A DNA stretch of 64,000 bases from Anaeramoeba flamelloides (lineage: Eukaryota > Metamonada > Anaeramoebidae): NCBI GenBank assembly GCA_027625915.1, contig JANTQA010000070.1:5151001-5215000 (forward strand), given 5' to 3'. The notes under the pieces were generated by a model that made no database searches, was not told the origin of the DNA, and saw only the letters and a list, made by a program, of their open reading frames with translations. A program made the position numbers and the translations under genes. Position 1 is the stretch's first letter, and each line of letters begins with the position of its first letter. This document shows, piece by piece, positions 1-13,100 of the stretch.

Positions 1-723
1 TTGCTTTGTTGTTTCAGAAGAAAGCATTTTATTTTGTAAAGAATTGGAATTGATTAAGATTTGTTGTAATTGTTTAATAAAATAGCCAATATTCTTTTCT
101 GATGCAGGCAATTGCTTTTCTTTACAAATAGAAATGCCTTTTTCTATTAGCCTTGAATTTAATAAATCATAAAATTTGCACAAAGGAGATTCAAGTATTA
201 ATATTAAAAGTTTTTGGCTGATTGTATTGAAACAGTTCTTTATTTGGAAGATTTGTAAAGCGTTTTCAGTTAGAAACTGGGATATTTTTTTCAAAATCTC
301 ATGGTTGCTTTGGTAGTAAATACATTTTTCTAAAAACGAGAGGCAATTCTCGACACTCAATTTCTTTTCAATGTACTTTTTGCATTTGCTTTGTAAACCG
401 TACAAGTGGTATGTCGTCGATGCCAATAACAACGAAAAGCAGATCTTGTCGTTTATTATAAATTCACGGAGGTAGATATGCCGTTTAACGCTTTGGAACG
501 TTTCCTCATCAAGATCAGGGATCACAACACGCGAGATTTGCGTTTCAGATCCTTGCCAAGCGCTTCCGAAAAAGATTTTCTTCCAATAGTCAGAAGACAT
601 GGCAAAAATCAATTTATGACCTGCAATAGTCGTTCGGCTTTTCCCGATCACAAACTCAACATTAGACATTTCACAATCCTGAAACAAATCATTGTAGGTT
701 GTTACATTGTTATTATTTGCCAT
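1..723 (-). CDS. BTB/POZ-BACK domain protein, 5' part (cut by window edge)
   Basis: Reading leftward from ATG at 723 the frame stays open for 241 codons to base 1, so the gene continues outside the window. Residues about 12-120 read as a BTB/POZ domain: DLFQDCEMSNVEFVIG, then IAGHKLIFAMSSDYW (the usual H-K-x-x-L/I-x-x-x-S-x-x-F/W pattern), then VVIPDLDEETF before the last helices. The stretch after it, starting LSVENCLSFLEKC, has the look of a BACK domain (the usual 'NC..ll..A' helix). BTB proteins dimerise and many are substrate adaptors for Cullin-3 ubiquitin ligases; that role here is family inference. Codon use (GC-containing third positions, few low-complexity tracts) is clearly coding compared with the flanking AT-rich DNA. 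The C-terminal partner domain is not visible. Confidence 0.88.
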   Translation of the reverse strand, partial: MANNNNVTTYNDLFQDCEMSNVEFVIGKSRTTIAGHKLIFAMSSDYWKKIFFGSAWQGSETQISRVVIPDLDEETFQSVKRHIYLREFIINDKICFSLLLASTTYHLYGLQSKCKKYIEKKLSVENCLSFLEKCIYYQSNHEILKKISQFLTENALQIFQIKNCFNTISQKLLILILESPLCKFYDLLNSRLIEKGISICKEKQLPASEKNIGYFIKQLQQILINSNSLQNKMLSSETTKQ

Positions 724-3700
724 TCTCAGCCAAAAATAACAAAATTTGTTGATTAATCGAATTTTGTTTTTTCTTTTTACTTTAACAAATGTGGTTGGTT
801 GTTTTTTTTTTTTTTTTTTTGTTTCGGAGAGATTTGGTTGATTTGAAAAACTTGGGTGGTGGGATTCAATCAACAAGGAATTGGTGTATGGGAAAATTTT
901 TGAAAAAAAATAAAAAATGGAATTTGCATTTTGATAATTTTTTTTAAACTTCTTGTGAAAAAAAAATTGTTTCTTTTTTTAATTCTCTTTTTCACCAAAT
1001 AAGAAGGGTGAATATTTGTGGGAATAGGCTTCAAAGCACTTCGGCAATTTCATGACATCTTGTGAGCATTCTGTTGATTACCTGATTTCTTTTTGTTTTT
1101 TTCTCCCAAAAAAGTCTGAATTTTCCAAATGTTTTTTTTTGATATTTTATTTAAAAAATCTATTTAAGGGAGAAGGGAAATTTTGTCAAATGTAGACTAC
1201 CCCCGTTTAGATGAAAATTGAATTCTTATTATCATTTCCTAAATGAAATAATTGAATGTTTTTATAAATAAGAGAGTTGAATTTGTTCTTTAATAAATTT
1301 ACATTCCAATTACAAAAAGAAAAGTATAAAAAAAAAAACAAAATTGATCAAGAAAAAAAAAATTATTTATATTCCTGATATTGTCTCAATTATTTCATTT
1401 AAGAAATTCTTCTTTACTTTGTTTTAATGTTAATTCTGAATTGAAAAAATAATTTTGTTAGGAAATTTTTGATTAACAATTTACTTTTTAATTCTAAATA
1501 ATTCCCGAAATGAATTTTAATCTCAATTTTTATTAGATTTATCTAATTCTAGTTTTTGGTTCAAAAAATAGGGTATTTTTTAAATTTTTTCTTCAGAAAT
1601 ATCAATTTATTGGATGTATTTGTGAGATTTTCTATTTATCTTTTTTCCAATAAATTGTAAAAAAAAAAAATGATGATTTCAATTTTTTCACCATATTGTC
1701 TTTAACTTTTTGTGTTAAACTTTTTTTGGTTGTTTTTTAATTTCGATAATTAAATTCATTTTATTTAATCCATTTAAATAATCTTTTTATATGAGCTTAA
1801 TTTGATATCAATACTTGAACAAAGTTGACAAATAAATTTTATAAAAACAAATTTTTCCCAAAGAAATAAACAATAGTAATGGGATGAGAAATTTAGAACA
1901 ATTACTTATTTGGATTCACCCAAATATAGTAGACAAAGAAAGAAAAATCTTTGAAAAAAGGCTTTCGTCGTTTTTTTTTTTTCATTCTTCATTTAAACAA
2001 ATTTATTTGAAAGGTGATCTTTCTTGTTTGGTATTAAAAAAGAAAAATGTTGTTTCAAATATAAACCTTCTCGGATTTATTTTTATTGTTTATTGTTTGA
2101 CTAATTTTACTCTTTGATTACTTTCACTCAATCACCCAAACAGATTTCTTCAATCAAAACAGCCATTTAATAAAACAAAAAAATTAATTAAAAAAATATG
2201 AAAAGAAAAGATTCAACTTTGATTTAGTATTTTTTTTTTTTTTTTTGTAAATATAATAATTCATGATATTTTAGTTACAAAATTTCAATTTACTATAATT
2301 GTACTCAAAAAATACAACAGGGCTTTTATAATTATTATTTTTTTTTCAAAATAAAAATAAGTATATATATCTTTAAGGTTTTTGTCCAGTTATAAAAAAC
2401 ACATGGATTTATTATGAAGGGGATAATAATTCCTTAGATCTCACATATCGGGAAAATAAGAAGAAATCAATAATTTATTATTTAAAAAAAAAAGACACAA
2501 AGAAAAATTTTTAAATACTAAAATTTTCAATGTAAAGAAAAGTCATTCAAAACCATACGAAACATTGGAAAATAATTATTTTTTTTTATACCTGATGAAT
2601 TTCTTTATTTAATAATATAAAAGAAAAAGTTTTTTTTTTTTTTAATCTCAAATTATGCTACAAAGATATCAAAAATTAAATCCCAATATAATTAAAACAT
2701 AATAATAAGATATATAAACTAAAATAGAAAAATTTGGAAACCTTTGAAAAGGCTAAAAGAAAAAAAATACTAAACTATACATTCAATTAGAAAATAATTT
2801 TGATTTTACAAACTATTTCATTTTTTGTCTTTTTTTTTTATTTTTATTTCCTTTTTTCTAGTTAAGTAATATGATCTTCGTTAGAACTGAAATTTTTTTT
2901 AAATTGTTGATAATAGGTTAGTGTTAAGTTTATTAAATCGAAAAATCACATACAATTGGTTGTTGTTATCTTATCGTTTGATCGATCAACAATTGTTGGT
3001 GAAATATCATGAAATTTACCAATACATTTTTTGTTAAGCTTGTTTCATTATTTTGTACTGTTTAATTTTTATTTTTTAGTTTTATATTGGTTTTCTTTTA
3101 TTTGGATGAAAATGATTACTTATAAAACCATTAATACTCTGCTACTTAAATGAGGTTTTTTATTAGGTTTGTAAAAATATAATAAAGTGAGTTTTTTTTG
3201 ATCCAATTTTTGATTTTCGGTGTTTCGACATTTTTGGAATGTGGTTTAGTTTATTTTTTCAAAAATTTGGTAACGAAATAACTAAAAATAAATTAATTTC
3301 CGTTACTTCATGAAAAATCATTTCAATATTACCTATTACTACCCCACAAATGATAAATTAGGAACAATACGATTTAGATGTTTTAAAAAAAATCAAATAG
3401 TAGAATAAAAGACAAAGACTAAATGACTATATGTTTAATGAATTATTTGAAATTAATTTTTTTTTTTTTAATTTTTTCTTATTCCTAGTTTGTTTTTAAA
3501 AATCTATAAGGAATTTAGTATAAATTTAAATATTTTATATTTTGAAAGAATATCTACGATAATTAATTTTATAAAAAGAAGTGTCGAGAAAATTATTATT
3601 TTAAAATAATAATAATCAAACAAAAAAAAGATAATTTTTCTCAAAAAAATATTTTTGATGAAAATTTCTGAATATATACTTGTTTTTAAAGAAAAATAAA

Positions 3701-4187
3701 ATTTTACTTTTTTTCTTTTAAGTTTCGAATCACGTTTTTTCATTTTTTATGCAAATTTTTTCGAACATATTTAATCAATTTTAATCACAAAAAAAATTAA
3801 AGAATATATTTAAAGTATATACTTGAGTTGTATTGAAATGGATGGGGACGATACATCCCTTATAGAGAAATACATGTATATTTTTTTATCCGAATTAAGA
3901 AAAGATAAGTTTTTTTAAAAAAAATTTCTTAAAACAAAAAAAGAAAAAGCAAAATTTTATTATCTAATATTTTATTTTTAAATTATTGTTAAACATTATC
4001 CTTTACATTTTCATGTTTCAATTTTTTTTTCCATCCCATATTCATTTTTTTCTTCCCATTTATTTTCTATATTTCGTTATCCATTCTTTTATTTTATTTT
4101 TCATCTTGATTTTCTTGGCTATCTTCTTTCAATTTTCTCTCTCTCTCTCTCTTTTTTTCTTCTCGTTTCTCTCTTTTTTTTATGATT
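724..4187. other. Gene-free AT-rich stretch with one dispersed repeat
   Basis: This lies between the BTB start codon and the 3' end of the USP gene. It is dominated by A/T homopolymers. About 1320-2160 is a diverged direct copy of about 33290-34140 (separate entry). No convincing exon is seen; the short open frames here (for example 1884-2117) lie in the repeat or in AT-rich DNA. Confidence 0.6.
1320..2160 (+). repeat. Dispersed repeat R10, copy 1
   Basis: It is recognisably similar in the same orientation to about 33290-34140. Shared blocks in order include ATTGATCAAGAAAAA, TTAATTCTGAATT, TTTTCTTCAGA and GGTGATCTTTCTT. The copies differ by many small indels, which suggests an old duplicated or mobile sequence. 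No protein could be read from it. Confidence 0.6.
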
Positions 4188-7100
4188 TTACTTATTGGCT
4201 TCATTTTCTTCTTCATCACTATTATTATCCTTGTCGTCATCTTTTTCTTGTTCCTTTCCTTTTTTCTCGTTCTCTTCCTTCATTTTTTTATCATCATTTT
4301 TGCTCTTAGTTTCTTCTTCTTGATTATCCTTCTCCTTCTTCTTGTCTTTTTTTTTCTTTTCTTTTTTCTTTTCTTTATCATCCTTTTGATCATTTTTTTC
4401 CGTTTTCTTATCTTTGTCTTTCTCGCTCTTTTCATTTTCCTTTTCATCTTTCTTAGATTCTTCATCTTTTTCGTTATTTGATCCTTCATCTTTTTTGTTC
4501 TTATTTTCTTCTTCTTGATTATCCTTCTCCTTCGTCTTGTATTTTTTTTTCTTTTCTTTTTTCTTTTCTTTATCATTTTTTTGATCATTTTTTTCCGTTT
4601 TCTTATCTTTGTCTTTCTCGCTCTTTTCATTTCCCTTTTCATCTTTTTTTTTCTTTTTATTATTTGATCCTTCATCTTTTTTGTTCTTATTTTCTTTTTC
4701 TTGATTATCCTTCTCCTTCTTCTTGTCTTTTTTTTTCTTTTCTTTTTTCTTGTCTTTATCATTTTTTTGATTCTTTTTTTCCGTTTTCTTATCTTTGTCT
4801 TTCTCAACTCCATTTCCATTTCCATTTCCATTTTCATTCTTCTTCGATTCTTCATCCTTTTCGTTATTATTTTCTTGAGGATTGATTTTTTGATAAAATA
4901 AAACATATGCAGCAGATGTTTTCACAGCATCGGAACCATTTACTCTTGAGCAGCGAGAATCGTTATAAGAATACCATTTCTGCGTTGAATGACTTTTCCC
5001 AAAGGCTGTATAATGCCCACCACCAACACCACCATAATGATTTGACACTGCGTATAATTTATATTTATATTTTTTTGAATTTTTATTTGGCCCAATTAAA
5101 TAATCGCACATATCTAAAATTTCGGGAAATTCGACATATTTATCAATTTTTCTTCTCGAATATCTACTTTGCGTGAATCTCTTTAATTGAATTATTAAGA
5201 CATTAGGAAGTTCCCAAATATCAAATTTTTTCCAGGCTTGTACGTGTTCTTTGCAATCTGAACAATACCAAGTATTTTCCTTGCTTAATTTTTCTGTTGT
5301 TAAAAAGCAATCTATGCATTTACTCAAACTAGTCTGACTTGAGAATTTGCCCTTTTTTAAACTCTTTTGATATTTTTTTAAACTGGAATGTGGTTCAATC
5401 TCTGATAAAGGATCGAGTATCTTTGGGAATTTTTGTAACAAATATGGATTAAATCTAAGATAGATCCGGATATTATCTTTAATCGATATTTCACTATTTT
5501 CATCCAAAAGTGTAATTGTCTGCGCTTTTCTTTTTCTTTTATGAATCGTAACAATTCTAAAAAATGGGTATAATTCATTTAGTTGAAATCCTTGTTTGAT
5601 AATCGCTTTTTCTTCTTTTGATAATTTTTTGTTGTTTTTTTTTTTCTCATTTTTCTTATTATTTTTTTCTTTATCATCTTTTTTTTCTTTTTTCTTTTTA
5701 TTTCCCTTTTCCATTCCAGATTCACTACCTTCACCCTTCCCCGATTCGCTCCCTTCTCCCGTATCTTCTTCAGTTTTTTCCTTTCCGTTTTTAGATGATT
5801 CTGAATTTAGGTCAGATTTATCACTTTGATTTGATTTTTTGGATAATTCCTTTTCTAATTTTTCTGTTTTTTCTAAAAGCTCTGGAATACAATTAAAAAG
5901 TCTTTCGGTACATAAAGAATAAAAAGATTCATAATTCATTTTACTTTTTAACGGAAATCTAAATAATTCTGGTATCCCAGCACAACGAAATTTATTAAAT
6001 TTCATGATTTGATAATTCATTGGCACATAATATAACTCTTCCTTATCTTCCTTATCTTCATCATCTTCCTTATTTTTCGTATTTTTAGTATCTTTCTTAT
6101 TTTTCGTATTTTTGGTAGCTTTCGAATCTTTTGTGTCTTTTATATCTTTTGAATCTTTCTTATCTTTTGGGGTTTCAGGAAATTCAAACGCTACAATGAT
6201 GTCTTTCTTACTTATTTTAAAAAATGCATTATCGGAAGTAAATATTTTATAAATATTATTATTATAAATTTCTGCAAGACATAATCTATTTGTTTCAATA
6301 CCAGTTAAGGTTGATAATTCAGTAAGTACACCATCCAAGCCAAGTGTTTTTTGAATAGTAATATAATATTTGAACATTTTTTTTTGTTTATTAACTGGAA
6401 TCAAGGTTACAGCCAAGGAGAATTCTAGAGAAGATGGCAGAGGTACAGACAAATATCTGCATGGATCGAATTTATAAGATACAGTTTTACACTTTGGGCA
6501 TTCAAGTCTATTTCTTAAAAGTCCTTCGAAATGATCTATTTTTTTAAGAATAAGAATATGTTAATTATTTTTCATGAATTTTAATTAAAATTATAAATAT
6601 AAGGTTTGGATTACATAGGTAAAATAAGATTTGGAATTATTTGAAATTTTTTATTTTAATAAAAATTAAAAAAAAAAAACGAATTATTTTTTTTTATAAG
6701 ATTAGATCGTTGAAATGTGAAATTTATTTTTGAAAAAAAAAAAATTACAAAAAAATAAAAACTTGTTTTTCAATCCAATTCTTTTGTATTCTGGAAAAGC
6801 GTCCTTAGTTTTTTTTTAATTTTAGAAATTAATAGAAAATTTTGTAAATTAACATTTTATTTCTAAAATTCAAAAAAATGTAGGTACTCTTAACAAATAA
6901 AACAGAAAACTCAAAAAAATCTATTTATTTAGAAAATCAATATATTTTCAAAATAAAACAGAAAACCCCAAGAAAAAAACCGCCGTTAGCTTTTCCAGAA
7001 TTCAAAAGAATTGAGAAAAATCTGAGATTTTACTCTATTCTTTTAAATTCTGGAAAAGCTAGGCACTCTACGGCACTCTATGGCACTTGATGATACTCTA

Positions 7101-10100
7101 CAACACTCAGTACACTCTTTAAAGAATGTAATAAATAAAATTACAATACTTTTAAGTTTTAATTGATGTTGGGAAATTTTTTATATTTTATCATTGTTTT
7201 TTAACTATTAAATTGTTCTTTTTCATTTCTTTAATAAAAAATTTCAAACAAACAAATTAATCAACATTTTAATTATAAAGCAATTTATTTGATGGTTGTA
7301 TATCGAAAATACATGAAGTAATGTTCGGCTGAGTATATATAAAAAAAGCTACAATATTTAGATCACAAAAGATTTTTGACAAATATTTATCTTTTTGAAA
7401 TGGCAAAATGTTTTTTTCAAAATCAACACAATTTTCAAAAAAAGAAAAAGAAAAAGAATAAAAAAGTAACACAATTTCCAAAAAAATGAAAAAGAAAAAG
7501 AATAATGTAAACAAAAAGAAAAAGTAAAAAGGAATTCAGCAAAATAGTTATAAAAAAGTATTGAGAACAAACCAATAGAATTTGACTAAAAGTACTCACA
7601 AAGTACTGAATTTCAAAAAAAAAACGATAAATTTTCTATTTTTTATTTGTAACACATATAGAAATGAAAATGAGATTTCTCATTTTAATAAAAAAAAAAA
7701 AAGTGCAAATTATTTTTTTATAATGCATTATTAATTTAATTATTCAGATTTTTCAAGTAACAAAAGATTTTAATTTAAATAACAAATCTAAACAAAAAAT
7801 GGATTTTTAAATCATATTTTCTCATAAGATGAAATATTATGAAAGATATTTTCTCAATTACAAAAATTGATATTTCTTTTGATACAATTTCGGTATTTTT
7901 TATTTTTTCTAATTTCCAATTAATTGAAACAAAAAATAATATTAACTCTTATTTGAATATTAAAAAATTGGATGAGAATTGTTGATCAAAAAACTAATAT
8001 TGAAAAAAAAGAATACCAAAGATAGATAATAAGCTGAATCAATTTTTACTTATTATGCAAACATAATTAAAAATCTATTAATTTGGAATCGAATGAAGGA
8101 TTACTTGTTGAAATTTGAATTTAACAAGGTTAAAAAAGTTTAGATAATCTATGCTTTTTGATCATAAGAGATTTATCAAAAATAGATTTGTACTGAAAAA
8201 CAAAATGTATTGAAATACTACAATTTTACGAAACATAAGAAAGCATTTATTTTTTTTGGAATAATTTTTTGGAAATCCACGCATTTCAATTTCAAATTCT
8301 AAAGCATAAAAATAGATAGTTGGAAGTAAGACCGAAAAACCTTCTTTAATTGCTTTTTTTGAAGTGAAATATACCATTTAAAAAATTAGATCTTCAATAT
8401 ACATCGGGGATTTGGTACTCATTTTAATTAATGAGATTTACTTTTTGAGATTATTTATTACCAAGTGAGTTTTTTAAATAATATCGGAAATAAAACCATT
8501 AATAACTTGAATGTTTTGGTAGTGGTGACATTTTATTTTTTTTTTTTTGTTTGAAAAAAATAACAAAAAAGAGAAATTTATTTCTCAACTCATAGAAAGA
8601 ATAGTTTAAATTTCCATTTTGGTCTTAAAAATTGTTTTGTTTTGGTGGTGTGTGTTCCACTCGGTACAGAAAAAATGGAGTTGTATTTTTTAAAGAAAAA
8701 AATTTTAAATTAAATTTCCAATTTTTTTATAAAAAAATAAAATTATTTTCCTTCTTTGTTCAAACTCCCAAGAAAAATAGCGAATTCATCCCTCTTTTGG
8801 CTGATCTTTAAATTATTTTTATTTTATTAACTAAAAAATATAAAAGGTTGGAAATATTTTTATTTTTTTTTCAATTTTTAACAAAAGATTCTGTTGGGGA
8901 TTTGTTGAACTCAAAATAGTGGATCAAGAGTTGAGTTTAACAATATTATAATCGAATTTAGATGTGTATATCCATTAAAACAAATTTTTTTTTTAAAAAA
9001 AACATTATTCCCTCATATCTTTAGAAAACTAATTTAAGATCCAAATACCACTAATGACTGTATCTTCTAGACACTCCTTGAATTGGAAGTCTCCGTTTTT
9101 TTCACTTCAAAATTCACTCTTTAACAGATTGGATAGTTCCATATCCAACCCATATCAATAAAACCTTATACCCGTATATTTAGACATACGATACAAATTT
9201 TGAGAACAAGTTGATAAAAAATTGAAAATTTTGGGTTTATTTTTCCTTACAATAATCATTCCAAACTTAAATCTTTTTAAGGGTCGATTATTAAATTTCA
9301 AAATTGGTAAAATTGAATTTTTTCGTATTTTTGGAGAGTTTCTTGATTATTTTGATTGGTATGAAAAATTTTAATCGTTTTTAATGATTGCGAGAGGAAA
9401 AATAAAAAAGATTATTTTTCGATTAGTAGTATTTTATTTCTTAAAATTGTAGAAAATTCAAAATGTTGAAATCATCAATACTAAATATTTTCTAAAATGT
9501 TTTCGAAACACCGATTTTAATCACCAAAGTTAAGTGGAAAAATTTTTCTCTTATTATAAGTGAACACAAGTATAATTCCTCTCTTAATTATTTTTTTTTT
9601 AGAATCTTAGCCAAAATCCCCTAACATACCATCCAAACTACCCAAACCTGCCCTAACATACTCTTACATAATCCTTAACCAACCTAAAAAAAGCGTTTTA
9701 AATACCTACAGCCAATATATTTCAATGGAATTGACTATTTTGAAAAAAATGAGAATTTGACCAATTATAATTTGATCAATTTTGAAAAATAATAATATTC
9801 CCCTCTTTTAACTCTTCTTTTTTTTCCTCTTAACTACTTTTTTTTTTTTCCCCTTTCTTAATTTACCCTTTTACTCTCTCTCTCCTATTTAGACTTTTTT
9901 TCTTTATATTATATATTTATATATAATATCTTTATCTGAAACTATAAGGATATATATTCTACACACACATACCATAAATAAACATTCCAAACTTAAACTA
10001 ATAATTACAAACTTACACTAATCATTTCTTACTTACACCAATCTATTCAAACTTACACTAATCTTTTCATAGGAGGAAATAATTATAATAATTAATAAAA

Positions 10101-13100
10101 TCAAAAAAATGATACTAATTATAATAAAAAAACAAAAAACAATAAACTTACCAACAATAAAACTATCATTCCTTTTTTTATAATTTTTCCAACTATCCCG
10201 TGCCAATTTGGGAAGATCTTTACAATTTTTCCCATCAATATCTTGGATATAAGGCTTTTTTTTGATCCTATTGAGATCTTCATGCAAGCCGTCTAATAAA
10301 AAGGATAATAATTCGTGAGAATCCTGCTGAGAAAACCCCATAAATTGCGAAGCAAATCGGCCAATCACAAATTTTAAATTCCTGGGGCTAATTGAAGAAG
10401 ATCGTGTTGTCCAGTAATTTTGTTCAAGTTCTGCAAATGCCTTGGCAAGTTTACCACCCATTCCTATTTTATTTTTTTTATTAATTTCCTTCGAATATTT
10501 ATTTGTTAAAAAGTAGTCTCTAATCACGATCGTATTTAATAGGCATTGCAAACTTGAATTCATGAAGCACGTATTCCCAAGATTATTTAAACCAACCAAT
10601 CCTGAATATTTATTTAATTGGTTTTTTTGTTGTGATTTCTTTTTCCATACTTTCAAGACTGAAAATTTTGTTTGTTGTGGATCTGAATCTGGATCGTGAT
10701 CGTGATCGTGATCGTTATCTGAACTTGAACTTTTGTTTTTTTTGTTTTTTTTTTTTTTTTTCGAAACTCTTGGTGGTTCTTTATAACCTTTGATTTCAAA
10801 AAAAACTTTTTCAAAATCTTCAAGTCTTGATGAATACAAAAACTTTTTTTTATTTTTAATTTCTTTTCCTATTTTGCCTTGATTTAAAATATAAATTCGT
10901 ACTTTTTTGATTGGGACTTTCCATGTGTTTGCAATTAAATCAAAAAGGTCTAAATGTTTTAAAGATCTTGAAAGATGAACAGTTGCCTTTTTTTTTAATT
11001 TCCCATCTTCTAAGCAATGGATATAAAATGTTAAGTTATAAATTTCCACAATTTTTTGATGTTTCTTTTTCCCAATCTTTATGACTTTTTTTGAGATTTT
11101 TTCCATATCTCCATAACTAAATTATTTTATTTGTTAAAGTGTATAGATAATAATAATAATAGGTTAATTTAAAATAATTAGAAAAGCAAGAACAAAATTG
11201 ATTTTAAATAAAATTATTATTAAAAATTTTTTTATTAAAATATTGTCAAGAGGAGAAGGTCTTGGTATATGTCTTAGTATACGGGAACAATGTTTTTTTA
11301 AAGAATTTGTTTAAATGAATATAGACAGCTAAATTCGATTAGAATATTGTTAAAACCATCCCTCGATTCACTATTTGGGTTCGACAAACCCCCATAATCT
11401 TTTACTTAAAATCGAAAAAAAATAAAAAAATTTTCAACGTTTTCTTATTTTGTAGTTACTAAAATCAAAAACATTTCAAGATCTGTCAATAAGTTTTTGA
11501 GTTTGCTGGTTTTTCTTCCAAAATTCGAATAAATAACAAAAACAATTTTATTTCTTTTAAAATTGAAATTTCATTAAAATTTTTTTCTTGAAAAAATACA
11601 ACTCCTGTTTTTTTGTACCGAGTGGAAAAAACTCCACCAAAACAAAACAATTTTTAAACCAAAATTGAAATTAAACTATTCTTTCCATGTGTTGAGAAAA
11701 TAAATTGCTCTTTTTTGTTCTTTTCTTCAACTAAAAAAAGATAAAATATAATTACTACCAAACATTCAAGCTACAAACAGTTTTATTCCTGATGTGTATA
11801 TTGTAATTTTTGAAATCCATTTTTTAATAAATAATCTCAAAAAGTAAATCTCATGAATGAAAATGAGTACCAAATCCCCGATGTCTGTTATGGATTTAAT
11901 TTTTGAATAAAAAATTTCACTCCAAAAAAAGGAATTAAACACGGCTTTCCAGTCTTACTCTTGCTTGAATTCCGTTTTATACTTTAGAATTCGAAATTGA
12001 AATGGTTGTTTTCCAAAAAAATTATTCCAAAAAAATAAAATACCTTCTTATTTTTCGAACAATTGTAGTATTTCAATACGTTTAGTTTTTAATTACAAAT
12101 CTATTTTGTATCAATCTCTTATGATCAAAAAACCGAGTATCTAAACTTTTTTAACCATTTTAAATTCACCTTTCAATAAGTAACTCTTCATTCAATTCCA
12201 AATTAATAGATTTTTAATTATGTTTCCAAAATAAGCAAAAAATGTTTTAGTTTTTTCTCTTTGAATTTTTTTTCTTTATTAGTTTATTGATCAACAATTC
12301 CCATTCAATTTTGAATAATAATATAAGAGAGAATATTATTTTTGGTGTCAATTACAGGAAATTAGAAAAAATAAAAAATACCGAAATTGTAGCGAAAGAC
12401 ATATCTGACAAGGGTATACTTTGTCATCTTTTATATTTGCTCTGATTTCATATTTTCTTTTATTAAAAATTATACCAGATACAGATCATTGTCAAATGTT
12501 TGCAAATGATTTAATCTTATTTGTCAAATGGAATGAAAATCAATTAAATCGAAAAATTAATTTCAATTTATGAAATAATTATTCAATTTGGATTAAAACC
12601 TAATAAAGATAAAACAGTTATTTCAAAAGATTTAAAAAAAAAATTAAATATTTAGGTATTTATTTAAATTAAATTTTACCTATAGTTTGTTAATTTAAAA
12701 AAAAATCGAAACAAATATATAACAACTGTAAACTATTATTTAATAACAATTCTCTATGAACAATAATTTGAAAATTAGATTGTTGAAAGCCTTTATATTG
12801 TTTTAATTAACGTATTTTGTTAGAAATTTTTCATTATGAAAGAAAAACTTTAAATTATTAAAAGTCTTGGATTAATACATGTATTACTGGAATATGCAAA
12901 ATAAACAGAATCACGCCAATTTTTATTTAGAAAACAGAATTTAAAATTGAAAATATGGTAATTTCAGGAAAAAAAAAAATTTAAATTCAAAAAAAAATTA
13001 AAAAATTTTATCTTCCTTATTTAGAAAAATTAATAAAATTCAATCAAAGAACAAATAATAAAATCAATTAGAATTCAGAAGATTTAATTGAAAAAAAAAG

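Larger units (their letters stand above)
6536..10151 (-). other. USP intron 2 (3616 nt), repeat-filled
   Basis: The intron runs from GTAAGT at 10151 to AATAG ending at 6536. It contains a hairpin with decamer repeats (about 6988-7110), the right-hand arm of a large inverted repeat (7869-9020), a short repeat also present at about 13810-13930 in inverted form (about 9020-9140), and a small array near the donor (about 9986-10068). No open frame of note was seen. Confidence 0.75.

Noticed and set aside
4188-4906. Plus-strand Phe/Leu/Ser-rich and other minus-frame open frames over the USP tail
   Set aside because: Shadows of the Lys/Glu-coding repeat in other frames; the USP frame continues unbroken from the catalytic domain.
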